A stretch of DNA of 31,382 bases from SIG459 sp045538735 (GCA_045538735.1 JAZSRY010000005.1:1-31382), one strand, 5' to 3'. Shown: positions 8,022 through 17,128, counted from the first letter of the stretch. Translations and numbers: made by a program. Notes: generated from the letters alone by a model not told the origin.

Positions 8022-9152
8022 TCATTCCCCTGAGCTACGGTTTTTCTTCCTATATACCGCGGGGGAACAGCCGTAAGCCGCCTTGAAGGTTCGCGAAAAG
8101 TGATCCACCGAATTATATCCCACAAGTGTATTGATCTCATGGATTTTCAGATCGCTGTTCAGAAGATAATTTTCAGCCCTCTTAAGCCGCAACGAGCGGA
8201 CAATATCTGTAAGGCTTTGGTGAGCATATTCCTGCAGAAGCCTTGAAAGATATGCCTCGTTATAATGGAATACCTCTGATAATTCCTTCAACGTTACACT
8301 GCGGTAGTTGTTATAAATATACTGCAGAATAAGGCCGCAATCCACCTTTCTGCCGTGGCCCGCGTCTCTGTATACAGTGGCGGTGCCTCCGTAGGTGCGG
8401 AAGGCTTCCGCCATAAAAAGCTTGACAAGACTTGTGGCGCAGGTGTTTGAGTGGGGATCTGTGCGGTAACACTCGCCCACAAGAGTTTGAAGATACCAGC
8501 GAAGCTGGTCATTATGAATGTCCGTGCGCAAACGAAGATAGTTGATTCGGCTTGCGTTATAGAGAGAATCGCGGAAAAAATTGGACTCCACATCGTCCTT
8601 GATAAGCAAATCTCCGAACATAGCATCAAAGGTGCTGCTTCGCACCATCAGACCAATAGCAAAGCAGTCCTCCTTCAAGGGCTGGGCATGAGGAGAGCCA
8701 GGAGGAACAATGCACAAATCTCCCTCAACCATCTCTATGGATTCGCCACCAAATAGCATGGTGCAGCTACCCGAGTAAATATATGTAATTTCAAAGTAAG
8801 TATGGGTGTGGGCATCATCATTCATATACGGGAGATGCTTGATGCAGTAAACATCTTTTCCCGCAGGAAACAGCGCTTCCTCCTCCACAATTCTTTCCGA
8901 AAGATAGGTGTTGGAATTGCGAAGAATAAAGCCCGCATTCAAGGGCATGGCTCCAACAGCTTTTGCAAATGTCGCCGCGTCCTGACCCCCGCTGAACTGA
9001 GGGATCGGAAGTGGGGTGGAGGAAAGCAAATTCATTTCCAGCATCATTTCCAAGGCCTCGGGAAAAAGAGGCTTATAGCCCGTTTGATGATAATGAAGGC
9101 TTACAAAAGACTCCACCTGTTGGGGAGATGTATAAAATGTCGGATTTCTCAT
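8022..9152 (-). CDS. AraC family transcriptional regulator with cupin sensor domain
   Basis: A 376-residue regulator. The middle (about residues 110-165) is a cupin-type ligand-binding domain (DDAHTHTYFEITYIYSG, then GESIEMVEGDLCIVPPGSPH). The last ~100 residues hold two helix-turn-helix motifs: VTLKELSEVFHYNEAYLSRL, then IHEINTLVGYNSVDHFSRTF with the family signature ending AYGCSPAVYRKK. The start ATG at 9152 has GGAG eight bases upstream; in-frame ATGs at 9158 and 9176 and a TTG at 9188 lack such a site. The gene is divergent from the ABC-transporter operon, with 217 bp between the starts. It is therefore the likely local activator of that operon, responding to the transported ligand; this is inference from position. 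Confidence 0.92.
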   Translation of the reverse strand: MRNPTFYTSPQQVESFVSLHYHQTGYKPLFPEALEMMLEMNLLSSTPLPIPQFSGGQDAATFAKAVGAMPLNAGFILRNSNTYLSERIVEEEALFPAGKDVYCIKHLPYMNDDAHTHTYFEITYIYSGSCTMLFGGESIEMVEGDLCIVPPGSPHAQPLKEDCFAIGLMVRSSTFDAMFGDLLIKDDVESNFFRDSLYNASRINYLRLRTDIHNDQLRWYLQTLVGECYRTDPHSNTCATSLVKLFMAEAFRTYGGTATVYRDAGHGRKVDCGLILQYIYNNYRSVTLKELSEVFHYNEAYLSRLLQEYAHQSLTDIVRSLRLKRAENYLLNSDLKIHEINTLVGYNSVDHFSRTFKAAYGCSPAVYRKKNRSSGE

Positions 9153-9230
9153 AGGCATATCTCCGCAAAACCGCATTTTGTTGTGCAAAACGCAGTATCA
9201 AACCTGATAAAATATTGAATATATGTGCTT

Positions 9231-9260
9231 ATTGTATATCATTTGAGGCGAACCCGTCAA
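9231..9260 (-). promoter_or_regulatory. Candidate promoter of the AraC gene
   Basis: On the minus strand, TTGACG at 9260-9255 and TACAAT at 9236-9231 are separated by 18 bases; TATACA with a 16-base spacer is an alternative -10. It predicts a leader of about 70 bases before the ATG at 9152. Confidence 0.55.
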
Positions 9261-9302
9261 TACAAAAGTAAAAATAAGTCGGATAGTTATCACTTTACAA
9301 CA

Positions 9303-9331
9303 TTGAAGCATATATTGTGCTCTGTTAAAAT
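9303..9331 (+). promoter_or_regulatory. Candidate promoter of the ABC/MBL/GT operon
   Basis: TTGAAG at 9303-9308 and TAAAAT at 9326-9331 lie 17 bases apart, with TG at 9323-9324 forming an extended -10. It is the only good match between the divergent genes in this direction, and the start codon follows about 38 bases later. The AraC protein probably binds upstream or within. A loosely similar string (TTGAA, then ATAT, then TGTGCT) occurs both here and at 9214-9230 and could mark half-sites, but this is weak. Confidence 0.5.
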
Positions 9332-9369
9332 GAAGCCATAATTGCAGGAAAATGAATGGAGGAATCAGT

Positions 9370-10884
9370 ATGGATCAGTCCATCGTCCCTATCATTGAAA
9401 CAAGTGAGCTTTGCAAAAATTTTGGATCGACAGTTGCGCTGGACAAGGTGAATGTAAAGATCATGCCCGGCAAGATCACCGGTCTTATCGGAGAAAACGG
9501 CTCAGGCAAGTCTACGATTTCCTCCATTATTGCAGGCATGCAGCCTGCTACCTCCGGTGAATTGTTTCTCCACGGAAAGCCTTACAGCCCCCAGAGCATG
9601 ATCGATGGTGCGGCCCACGGTATCGGCATGATTGTTCAGGAGGCCGGAACCGTTTCCGGCTTGACTCTTGCACAGAACATTTTCCTCGGAAACGAAAAAA
9701 ACTTCAAACATTTCGGTCTGGTAAACCGCAGGGCAATGAACGAAGCCGCTCAGGAGGCTTTGGACCGAATTGGATTCACCCGCGCAAAAGCCGGAGATAT
9801 GATCGATGTGCTGGATCAGCAGGAACGCAAGCTGGTTGAGGTAGCAAAAGTAATGTATCGCCAGCCGGAGGTCCTTGTTGTTGACGAGACCACTACCGCC
9901 CTTAGCCAAAGCGGCCGCGATATAGTATACCGTCTGATGGCGGAGCAAAAAGCAGCAGGCAAGGCTGTCGTCTTCATAAGCCACGATCTTGATGAGGTTA
10001 TGGAACACTGCGATTGTCTGAGCGTTCTTCGCGACGGCCATCTGATCGCAACGCTGGAAAAGAAGGACTTCAGCGCTGCTTTGGTCAAAAAATATATGGT
10101 TGGTCGCGAAATCGGGGAGAAATATTATCGCGATGACTACGGCAGAGTCATCTCCGACGAAATTGTTCTGGAAGCTGAAAACATCACAAGCGGTCTCGGA
10201 ATCATGACAAATGTCAGCATGAAGCTGCATAAAGGCGAGATTTTGGGCATCGCAGGTCTTTCCGATTGCGGAATGCACGAACTCGGACACGCTTTGTTCG
10301 GCGAAGGCAGACTGGCAACCGGAAAAGTTACCGTCTATCCTTCCGGAGATTCAGTGGTTTCTCCGGTAAAGGCTATGTCAAACGGCATAGGCTATGTTTC
10401 CAAGGATCGCGACAGAGAAGCCCTCGTGCTTACCGCATCTATCCGCGACAACATTGTTGCGGCAGGATTCGACAAGCTTGCCAACAAGGCGGGCATTATC
10501 AGCAGAAAATCCGAGAAGATCTATGTGAATAAGCAGGTGCAGGATCTTTCTATCAAGTGCGCAGATATTGACCAAAATGTTCAGCATCTCTCCGGAGGCA
10601 ACAAGCAAAAAGTCGTATTCGGAAAATGGGTAGGCCGCGATTCCAGAATTCTTATTCTGGACTGTCCCACCCGTGGTGTGGATATAGGCGTGAAATCCGC
10701 AATGTATCAGTTGATGGACGATATGGTCAAGGAAGGAAAATCTATCGTAATGATCAGCGAGGAGATGACCGAACTTATCGGCATGTGCGACCGCATTCTT
10801 GTAATGAAAAACGGACGCATGAACGGCGAGTTTATCCGCAGCAGAGAAGTTACCGAAAACCATATTCTGGACTGCATGATCTGA
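9370..10884 (+). CDS. CUT2-type ABC transporter, dual-domain ATP-binding protein (RbsA/MglA-like)
   Basis: A 504-residue protein with two fused ABC domains that powers import of a sugar-like ligand. The first domain has Walker A GENGSGKST at residues 41-49 and Walker B VLVVDETT; its signature loop is degenerate (VLDQQERKLVEVAK). The second domain has the reverse pattern: a degenerate Walker A (GLSDCGMHEL) but an intact LSGGNKQKV signature at 407-415 and ILILDCPTRGVDIG. This asymmetry is the normal state of the RbsA family, so it is not damage. The start ATG at 9370 follows GGAGG at the usual distance; an upstream in-frame ATG at 9352 lacks a site. First gene of the operon; the permease follows after 13 bp. 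Confidence 0.94.
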   Translation: MDQSIVPIIETSELCKNFGSTVALDKVNVKIMPGKITGLIGENGSGKSTISSIIAGMQPATSGELFLHGKPYSPQSMIDGAAHGIGMIVQEAGTVSGLTLAQNIFLGNEKNFKHFGLVNRRAMNEAAQEALDRIGFTRAKAGDMIDVLDQQERKLVEVAKVMYRQPEVLVVDETTTALSQSGRDIVYRLMAEQKAAGKAVVFISHDLDEVMEHCDCLSVLRDGHLIATLEKKDFSAALVKKYMVGREIGEKYYRDDYGRVISDEIVLEAENITSGLGIMTNVSMKLHKGEILGIAGLSDCGMHELGHALFGEGRLATGKVTVYPSGDSVVSPVKAMSNGIGYVSKDRDREALVLTASIRDNIVAAGFDKLANKAGIISRKSEKIYVNKQVQDLSIKCADIDQNVQHLSGGNKQKVVFGKWVGRDSRILILDCPTRGVDIGVKSAMYQLMDDMVKEGKSIVMISEEMTELIGMCDRILVMKNGRMNGEFIRSREVTENHILDCMI

Positions 10885-10897
10885 GGGAGGCGGCTTT

Positions 10898-11854
10898 ATG
10901 AAAAAGAAAATCAACACTCAAAAGCTGTTTTCTCTGGCGCCCTATGCAGGCTTGCTGCTTGTGATCGCATTCTATCTTTGGGCGATGGCCAACGAGGGAA
11001 TCTCTGTGGATTATATCCGCATACGCTCCATTCTCGGCAACATTATTACCACTGCTATAGTTTCCATAGGCGCTGTGTATGCCTTTTCAAGCGGCGCTAT
11101 AGATATGTCTATGAGCGGCAGCGTCTGTCTCACCGCAATTATAGGCGCAATCGTGTGCAAAAACACCGGCTCTGTAATTTGGGCATTTGCTGCATGCATG
11201 GCAGTTGCGTTGCTGCTGGGTCTTCTCAAGGGCTTGCTGGCAATTTTTATGCATGTTCCCGCCTTTATAGTCACCATTGTTGGCGGCACTGTTTTCTCCG
11301 CTCTCGGCGCAGTTTTTATGGGAAAGGAAACAACGCTCTCCCTTTCCAATTACTTTAACACCACCGCCAACGGAGTTGTACTAACCGGAATTTCCATATT
11401 GCTGGTGTTCTACATAGTGGCTCTCGTTTTGTTCAACTACACCTCTTTCGGCAAAAGCGCCAAGCTTCTGGGCGGTAATATGCGCAGCGCTGCTCAATCC
11501 GGCATCAAAGCCAACAGCATTATGCTCAAGGCATTTCTGGTCGGCGGTGTTGCCATAGGTCTTGCGGCGATTTTTGTAATACTGCAGACCAAAACCGTTA
11601 CCCAGACCACCGGTGGCAGTTTGGGCAACGATATGATGGTGGCTGTTGTTCTGGGCGGCATGCCGATTTCCGGAGGCAGCAAGTCCAAAATCAGCGCCGC
11701 TATTGTCGGCGCGGCAACGATCACAGTCCTGAACACCGCCCTGACAGTGTTGGGATTGACCGTTGGTTACATTCAGATCGTCCGAGGTCTGCTGTTCCTA
11801 ATGGTAGTTTTTGTAACGAGCATGACTTATCGCGGCAAATTGCTGCCTCGCTAA
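10898..11854 (+). CDS. CUT2-type ABC transporter permease (RbsC-like), first of two
   Basis: A 318-residue polytopic membrane protein of the BPD_transp_2 family. Hydrophobic helices run throughout. The characteristic segment near the N-terminus is SIGAVYAFSSGAIDMSMSG, equivalent to the GGIDLSVG motif of RbsC. Typical later features are HVPAFIVTIVGGTVFSALGA and AVVLGGMPISGGSKSKI, the latter matching the conserved LGG-S--GG-G cytoplasmic loop that contacts the ATPase. Ribosome site GGGAGG precedes the ATG. It probably pairs with the second permease (13127-14143) as a heterodimer, because the two proteins are clearly different in sequence. Confidence 0.92.
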   Translation: MKKKINTQKLFSLAPYAGLLLVIAFYLWAMANEGISVDYIRIRSILGNIITTAIVSIGAVYAFSSGAIDMSMSGSVCLTAIIGAIVCKNTGSVIWAFAACMAVALLLGLLKGLLAIFMHVPAFIVTIVGGTVFSALGAVFMGKETTLSLSNYFNTTANGVVLTGISILLVFYIVALVLFNYTSFGKSAKLLGGNMRSAAQSGIKANSIMLKAFLVGGVAIGLAAIFVILQTKTVTQTTGGSLGNDMMVAVVLGGMPISGGSKSKISAAIVGAATITVLNTALTVLGLTVGYIQIVRGLLFLMVVFVTSMTYRGKLLPR

Positions 11855-11899
11855 GTAAGACATATGCTAAATAATTACACGAAAAGGAGAATTACCCAA

Positions 11900-13081
11900 A
11901 TGAAAAAGATTCTGACTCTTATTCTGGCTCTGGTCATGGTATTCAGCCTGGCCGCATGCGGCAGCGCTCCCGCTACCCCCGCTGCTCCCGCTGACCCCGC
12001 TACTCCCGCTGACCCCGCCCAGCCCGATGATGGCGGTGCAGTGCAGCTTCCCGTTCCCTATCCCGAAAAGACTGTTAAGATCGGTGTTGAGATCTACGAT
12101 CCTACCGACAGCGAGACCCTGACCATGCAGGCTTACTTTGAAGAGCTGGTTAAGGACGGTCTGAACGTTGAGTTCATCTATTCCGAAGCTATCGCTTCCG
12201 CTGAAGCTGAATTCCAGTTCATCGATGACTGCTACAACGCAGGCTGCAAGGGCATCATCGGCTTCTACAACGTGGCCATGGGCGAAACCGTCCAGAAGTG
12301 CGTTGACTATGGCATGTACTACTGGGGCGCAGCCATCGACAGCCAGGAAGTAATCGACAAGTTCCAGGATAACCCCTACGTTCTGGATGCCATCAGCTAC
12401 GGCAACGGCGACTACGAAGGCGGCTACGCTCTGGGCGAATATTTCGGCAAGCTGGGTGCCAAGAAGGTCATCTACGCTTCCGGCGGCGCTGCATTTGGCG
12501 TTCCCATGTTTGTGAACCGCGCTGAGGGCTTCAAGGCCGCTGCCGAAAAGTACGGCATTGAGTACATTGAGGTTGCCGGCTTCCCCGGCGAAGCATTCTT
12601 CGCAGACCAGGCAGCCGCTCTCTCCGAGGATATTGACGGTGTTGCCGCATCTTTCAACGGTTTGGATTTCTGGGCACAGCCCATCGCCGTTGCCGGCAAA
12701 ACCGAGTCCTGCCCCCTCGCGACCCTCGGTTCCATCAACGATGCATATGTTGAAGCCTTCAATAACGGCACCGTTGCTTTCATGTCCTCCACCAATGTCT
12801 CCCGCTTTGCTCTCGGCGTCGCTCTGATCGTCAATGCTGTTGACGGCAATGCCGAGGCTCTGCAGAACGATGGCCGTATCGGCATCTATACCTCTGCACT
12901 TTGGATGCTGGATAGCGTTGAAGCAGCCGCTGAGGCTAATGAAGTTTCCGCAAAGGTCTACCACCTTGAGGACCTGGAGCAGCTGATTCTCGCTCTTAAC
13001 CCCGAAGCTTCCGCACAGACTTTGGCTGATCTGGTAGAGGCATCCAAGACCCTCGAGGGCATCAAGGCTCTCCACGATTAA
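11900..13081 (+). CDS. ABC transporter substrate-binding lipoprotein (Peripla_BP_4-like)
   Basis: A 393-residue extracellular ligand-binding protein. Residues 1-20 are a lipoprotein signal ending SLAAC, with Cys20 as the predicted lipidated residue. A Pro/Ala/Asp-rich tether follows (residues ~22-46). The mature domain begins KTVKIGVEIYDPTDSETL and continues with GIIGFYNVAMGE and a cleft-type segment EGGYALGEYFGKLGAKKV, as in sugar-binding type-1 periplasmic proteins. The ligand cannot be predicted. The start is the ATG at 11900 with AAGGAG upstream; the longer frame from 11864 has no ribosome site and would bury the signal peptide. It sits between the two permease genes, an uncommon order for this class. 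Codons are strongly biased to the GCT/CTG/TTC type, suggesting high expression. Confidence 0.92.
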   Translation: MKKILTLILALVMVFSLAACGSAPATPAAPADPATPADPAQPDDGGAVQLPVPYPEKTVKIGVEIYDPTDSETLTMQAYFEELVKDGLNVEFIYSEAIASAEAEFQFIDDCYNAGCKGIIGFYNVAMGETVQKCVDYGMYYWGAAIDSQEVIDKFQDNPYVLDAISYGNGDYEGGYALGEYFGKLGAKKVIYASGGAAFGVPMFVNRAEGFKAAAEKYGIEYIEVAGFPGEAFFADQAAALSEDIDGVAASFNGLDFWAQPIAVAGKTESCPLATLGSINDAYVEAFNNGTVAFMSSTNVSRFALGVALIVNAVDGNAEALQNDGRIGIYTSALWMLDSVEAAAEANEVSAKVYHLEDLEQLILALNPEASAQTLADLVEASKTLEGIKALHD

Positions 13082-13126
13082 CCATGAATTTTCCGGCCGC
13101 TGCGGTCGCGCGAGGAGTTGTCTTAT

Positions 13127-14143
13127 ATGAAAATAAAAAAGATAGCGACTAATTTGCTGGGATTAGTCTCCCTCCCGGCAGTGGTCTATGCGTTTTTCTT
13201 TGTGATTTGCCGTCTGGCCGGTTCTACAACCTTTGGTGTTGGTACCGATCTGCAGACCATCATTGTTAACACCATCTATACGGGACTGATCTCTCTTGCG
13301 GTCAGCTATAACCTAACCAGCGGAAGATTTGACTTCTCTGTTGGTTCTGTGCTGGTGCTGAGTAATATTATCGGGTTCCAGCTGGCGCTGAATTTGGGCC
13401 TTGGTCCCGCGCCTACCGCCGTGATCACCATTGCGGTTGGTGCGGTTCTGGGCTTCATTTCCGGCATGATCTATGTGACGTTGCAATTGCCTCCCATGGT
13501 GTGCAGTTTAGGTGTTGCCATGATTTTTGAAGCCATTGGCTTCATCATCACCAAGGGTGCCGGCGTCCGCCTGATTGGCAGAAATGATCTGCTGGTATTC
13601 GCTACTGGACCTGAAATCTACATCCTGATTGCCATCATTCTCGCGGTACTGGTTGTGCTGCTGAACTTCACAGTCTTTGGCTGCAACTGCAACTCTCTGC
13701 GCACCGGGCAGGAGATCAGCGTCAATGTTGGCATCAATGAAAAGAAAAACAGCGTCCAGTGTTATATGATCGCAGGTGCGCTGATGGCAGCGGCAGGCCT
13801 TATCAACACCAGCCGTCTGGGCACCGTTTCCGTGGAAACCGGTCTTGCCAGTTCTTCCTACATTATGAATGCCTTCCTGCCTATGTTTATCGGTGGTGCG
13901 CTTGCAAAGTTTGCAGACCGTAACATTGGCATTCTGGCAGGTTCCTTTGCACAGGCCTGCATGATCTCTGCGTTTGGTACCGGCAAGCTGAATTTCTCTT
14001 CCAATCTGCAGACTGTTCTCAGCGGCCTTGCGGTCTTGATCTTCATGTATGTTTCCAACAACAGCTATCAGCTGGAGGAGGTTAGGATTTACAAGGCACG
14101 GCGCGCGGCAGCTTTGGAAGAATTAAAGCAATCCGCACAGTAA
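13127..14143 (+). CDS. CUT2-type ABC transporter permease, second of two
   Basis: A 338-residue multi-helix membrane protein of the same family as the first permease. The equivalent motif is AVSYNLTSGRFDFSVGSVLV, followed by GAVLGFISGMIYVTLQLPPM and TGQEISVNVGINEKKN. The C-terminus is charged and cytoplasmic (YKARRAAALEELKQS). GAGGAG lies about 9 bases before the ATG at 13127; a TTG nine bases upstream is the alternative. The C-terminal loop (FLPMFIGGALAKFADRN) replaces the usual LGG-S--GG motif, so it may be the partner subunit with the weaker ATPase contact. The gene is followed by a hairpin with only a short T-run, then the two hydrolase genes. Confidence 0.9.
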   Translation: MKIKKIATNLLGLVSLPAVVYAFFFVICRLAGSTTFGVGTDLQTIIVNTIYTGLISLAVSYNLTSGRFDFSVGSVLVLSNIIGFQLALNLGLGPAPTAVITIAVGAVLGFISGMIYVTLQLPPMVCSLGVAMIFEAIGFIITKGAGVRLIGRNDLLVFATGPEIYILIAIILAVLVVLLNFTVFGCNCNSLRTGQEISVNVGINEKKNSVQCYMIAGALMAAAGLINTSRLGTVSVETGLASSSYIMNAFLPMFIGGALAKFADRNIGILAGSFAQACMISAFGTGKLNFSSNLQTVLSGLAVLIFMYVSNNSYQLEEVRIYKARRAAALEELKQSAQ

Positions 14144-14152
14144 TACCCATTC

Positions 14153-14187
14153 AGCGGGCAGCCCACATGCTGCGGCTGCCCGCTTTT
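14153..14187 (+). terminator. Weak terminator or attenuator inside the operon
   Basis: An 11-bp stem AGCGGGCAGCC/GGCTGCCCGCT (14153-14163 with 14174-14184) with a ten-base loop and only four Ts. The next ribosome site starts just after it (14191), so it more likely lowers transcription of the enzyme genes relative to the transporter than ends the operon. Confidence 0.55.
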
Positions 14188-14206
14188 AAAAGGAGGAATT
14201 TTCCCT

Positions 14207-15061
14207 ATGATGCCGCCTCTTACAGTTATTTTCGGCTCTTACTGCGCAAAAAAATTTGATGATGGCACCTGGTTTATAAACTTCATGGAAGGCAGCCAGA
14301 ACCTCTATCTCCTGGAGGGCGAGGAAAAGGCCCTGCTGATTGACACCGGATACGGCACCGATACCCTCGCAAATTTTGTAAAAACCCTCACATCAAAGCC
14401 TATACTTGTGGCAAACACCCATTTTCACCCCGACCACGCAGGCGGCAACGGAGAATTTCCCTCCGTAATGCTGCACCGCAACTGGGCAGCGGATGCAAAT
14501 GCCGTCAAGCCCGGCCCCAATCTTCCATTTGATATCAACGCTCTCCCTTATGCGCATTACGAAAAGATTTTGCTGCACGACGGGGATGTTATAGATCTTG
14601 GCCATCGGAAAATTGAAGTAATGGAGCTTTGCGCCCATTCCAATTCTTCTCTTGGATTTTTGGACAGAGCACATCGCTTTCTCATTTGCGGAGACGAGCT
14701 GGAAGCGGGACAGGTTCTGCTCTATGATCTGTCCGCAAGCGGAAAACCCTATGATCTGAAGCAGAGACTTCTTTCCCATAGGGGAAATATGAAACGACTG
14801 AAAGCGCTGCAAGCAGACATCGACTTCCTGCTCCCCAACCACAACGGTTTTCCCATTGATGTTTCTTATATTGACGACTTCATCGCTCTGGCAGATGCCT
14901 GCTTTTCCGGCGATGCGATAATAGAGGATAAGCTTAACCACAGATTTATTGAAATGGATCCCATAGCGCCGCGCCTATGCCGCGTGAAAAAAGCCCGCGC
15001 AAGCTTCTTTTTGGAAAAAGAAAAGCTGATGGAATTCTACGGAAAAGGAGAAAACCTATGA
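14207..15061 (+). CDS. MBL-fold metallo-hydrolase (first of a coupled pair)
   Basis: A 284-residue soluble protein of the metallo-beta-lactamase fold with all expected metal ligands: THFHPDH at 71-77 (His72, His74, Asp76, His77), His144 in CAHSNSS, Asp163 in ICGDE and His212 in PNHNG. No signal peptide, so it should act in the cytoplasm. The family covers lactonases, thioesterases, glyoxalase II and others; the active site alone does not separate them. The start has AGGAGG ten bases upstream. Its stop overlaps the next gene's ATG by four bases (ATGA), which indicates translational coupling and suggests that the two hydrolases work together, possibly as a heteromer or on successive steps. Confidence 0.9.
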   Translation: MMPPLTVIFGSYCAKKFDDGTWFINFMEGSQNLYLLEGEEKALLIDTGYGTDTLANFVKTLTSKPILVANTHFHPDHAGGNGEFPSVMLHRNWAADANAVKPGPNLPFDINALPYAHYEKILLHDGDVIDLGHRKIEVMELCAHSNSSLGFLDRAHRFLICGDELEAGQVLLYDLSASGKPYDLKQRLLSHRGNMKRLKALQADIDFLLPNHNGFPIDVSYIDDFIALADACFSGDAIIEDKLNHRFIEMDPIAPRLCRVKKARASFFLEKEKLMEFYGKGENL

Positions 15062-15915
15062 AGTATTTCTCCAACGAAAAAGTAACGGAAAAAATAACGC
15101 GGATACGGGATATCTCCGGAGTCTGCATTTATCTCGTGGAAGGGAGCAATGGCTGCGCGCTTATTGATACCGGCGTCGGTTTCGGCGACCTGTATTCCTA
15201 TGTGATGGCCTTGAGCGAAAAAGAACCTTTGGTCATTATAACCCACGGTCATGTTGACCACGCAATGGGAGCCGCAGGTTTTATGAATGCATACATCAGC
15301 CGGAAAGATGAAGATCTCTACCGTTTCCATTCTTCTATCGATGCCCGTAAAGACTATGTTATGAACAGCGGAATCTCCGGAGGATGTCCGGAATTGGTCC
15401 GCGGCACATCCGAGGAAGAATGGAAGGGCGTCAAACCTTGGGAGGAATTTAACTTTCTCGATGTGGGAGATGTGTTTGATCTTGGCGATCTCCATCTTGA
15501 GATATGCCCCGGCGCGGGACATACTCTCGGCTGCATAAGTATCCTGATCCCCGAGGAACGAATGCTTTTCCTTGGCGATGCCGCCAATGAATTCACATTT
15601 TTATTTGACATTGCAGGAAAACAAAATTGCCTTTCTCTGGCTCAGTATAAAAAATCCATGCAGGATCTGAAAAAAGCAAGCGAAGGCCGTTATGACCGCT
15701 GCTTATTCTTTCATGGGCCCGGAGAGGGCTCTGTGGAAACGGTTTCCTCAATAATAAGCCTTGTTGACGAAATTCTGGAGGGAAAAGATGATGCTCTTCC
15801 CTTCTCCGGTATGGGGCGCGAGGATCTAAAGCTTGCCAAAGCAATTGACTTTTCACAGATGTGCCGCGCCGACGGAGGCGTTGGCAATCTGGTTTATGAT
15901 CCCGCGCTGAAATAA
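15058..15915 (+). CDS. MBL-fold metallo-hydrolase (second of a coupled pair)
   Basis: A 285-residue paralogue-like protein with the same fold and a full ligand set: THGHVDH at 62-68 (His63, His65, Asp67, His68), His155 in GAGHTLG, Asp174 in FLGDAA and His219 in FFHGPGEG. It differs strongly from the preceding gene outside these motifs, so it is not a recent duplicate. The ATG at 15058 overlaps the upstream stop and is preceded by AAGGAG inside the upstream gene; a longer in-frame start at 14977 would sit within that gene and is rejected. The insert around residues 85-130 (RKDYVMNSGISGGCPEL) probably shapes the substrate pocket. Confidence 0.9.
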   Translation: MKYFSNEKVTEKITRIRDISGVCIYLVEGSNGCALIDTGVGFGDLYSYVMALSEKEPLVIITHGHVDHAMGAAGFMNAYISRKDEDLYRFHSSIDARKDYVMNSGISGGCPELVRGTSEEEWKGVKPWEEFNFLDVGDVFDLGDLHLEICPGAGHTLGCISILIPEERMLFLGDAANEFTFLFDIAGKQNCLSLAQYKKSMQDLKKASEGRYDRCLFFHGPGEGSVETVSSIISLVDEILEGKDDALPFSGMGREDLKLAKAIDFSQMCRADGGVGNLVYDPALK

Positions 15916-15931
15916 AAACAGGAGGATTGCT

Positions 15932-17128
15932 ATGCATATTGCAGTTGTATCATTGGGAGCCTTTGGCCATGTGAACCCCACTCTCTCCGTGGTGACGGAG
16001 CTGATAAACCGCGGCGTTCGTGTTACCTATTTTACTGTGGAGAGTTTTCGGCATATTGTTGAACCTACCGGCGCAAAATTTGTGCCCGTAAACTCATGGA
16101 TGGAGAAAAACGACCACCATCACGAGAAGAAGGACGATGGACACTCTCCCGAGGATGATGGTGCTGCAGCAGCCCCCTTCGTATTTATGATGGAGGCAGG
16201 TGCAAATATCGACGGCATTCTGGAAGTTTTGAGAGAAGACCCGGCAGACGCGATTATGCACGATTTCGCAGGCATTGCCGGCACTATGGCAGCGGATATC
16301 CTCCACATCCCCAACATCATGATATATACAAGCTATCCATCCAACGAAGGCTATTCAGTTGCGGAAGAGTTTGAACACATCCCCAAGGAACATCCTCTGC
16401 GCATGGCTGCCGAGGGTATGGCTATGGAATATGCCGCCAAATACGGTTGCCGCGTCATGAATTTCAAGGAGATATTCGACGGTCAGGGCGACCTGAATCT
16501 GGTTATGGTGCAGAAAAAACTGGTTCCCAATAACGAATGCTTCGGCGATAATTTCGTCTTTACCGGCGTGCAGATTGGTAAGCGGCCTGCTTTTGGCACA
16601 TGGAAAGCCCCCGATAACGGCAAGCCCCTGCTTTATTCTTCCCTTGGAACAACCTTCAACAACTGGCCCGAGTATTACCCCATTCTCTTTGACGCCGTGC
16701 GAGAGCTCGATATAAATGTCTTCGCTGCCCTCGGCTCCATCAATCCCGAAGACCTTGAAAACATTCCCGAAAACGTTGAAGTTGGCAAAATGGTTCCCCA
16801 GCTGGATATCCTTTCTCAGGCTTCCATCTTTATCACTCATGCAGGTATGGGCGGCACCGGTGAATCCATATACTACGGCGTACCTATGATAGCCATTCCC
16901 CAGATGGAGGAGCAGGCTATCACAGCAAGGCAAATCGTTAAAAACGGCCTGGGTTTCGCATTTTTGGATAAGAAAAAAATCACAAGCGAAGAGCTCAAGA
17001 CCGCTATTCTTGAGCTGCTGAACAATCCCTCTTATGCAATCACTGCCAAAAAATTCAGCGATGACATGAAGAGCCTTGGCGGATCAAAGGCTTCCGCCGA
17101 TGCAATTATGAATTTCCTCAACAAATAA
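15932..17128 (+). CDS. GT1 family glycosyltransferase (MGT/YjiC-like)
   Basis: A 398-residue GT-B fold enzyme that would transfer a sugar from a UDP- or dTDP-sugar to a small lipophilic acceptor. The N-terminus is classic (MHIAVVSLGAFGHVNPTL, with His13 in the acceptor-site position). The donor-binding motif begins at residue 302: THAGMGGTGESIYYGVPM, then IPQMEEQ, which matches the MGT branch of macrolide and flavonoid glycosyltransferases. An odd feature is a His/Asp/Glu-rich insert at about residues 57-77 (MEKNDHHHEKKDDGHSPEDD) in the acceptor loop. Ribosome site AGGAGG. The gene is last in the operon and is followed by a strong terminator. Together with the hydrolases it suggests modification of an imported compound. 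Confidence 0.92.
   Translation: MHIAVVSLGAFGHVNPTLSVVTELINRGVRVTYFTVESFRHIVEPTGAKFVPVNSWMEKNDHHHEKKDDGHSPEDDGAAAAPFVFMMEAGANIDGILEVLREDPADAIMHDFAGIAGTMAADILHIPNIMIYTSYPSNEGYSVAEEFEHIPKEHPLRMAAEGMAMEYAAKYGCRVMNFKEIFDGQGDLNLVMVQKKLVPNNECFGDNFVFTGVQIGKRPAFGTWKAPDNGKPLLYSSLGTTFNNWPEYYPILFDAVRELDINVFAALGSINPEDLENIPENVEVGKMVPQLDILSQASIFITHAGMGGTGESIYYGVPMIAIPQMEEQAITARQIVKNGLGFAFLDKKKITSEELKTAILELLNNPSYAITAKKFSDDMKSLGGSKASADAIMNFLNK

Noticed and set aside
9352..9369. Upstream in-frame ATG for the ABC ATPase
   Set aside because: The GGAGG site lies after it and serves the ATG at 9370.
14207..15915. Calling the MBL pair AHL lactonases (quorum quenching) or glyoxalase II
   Set aside because: Only the shared metal motifs support this; substrate-specific residues cannot be judged, so only the fold is claimed.
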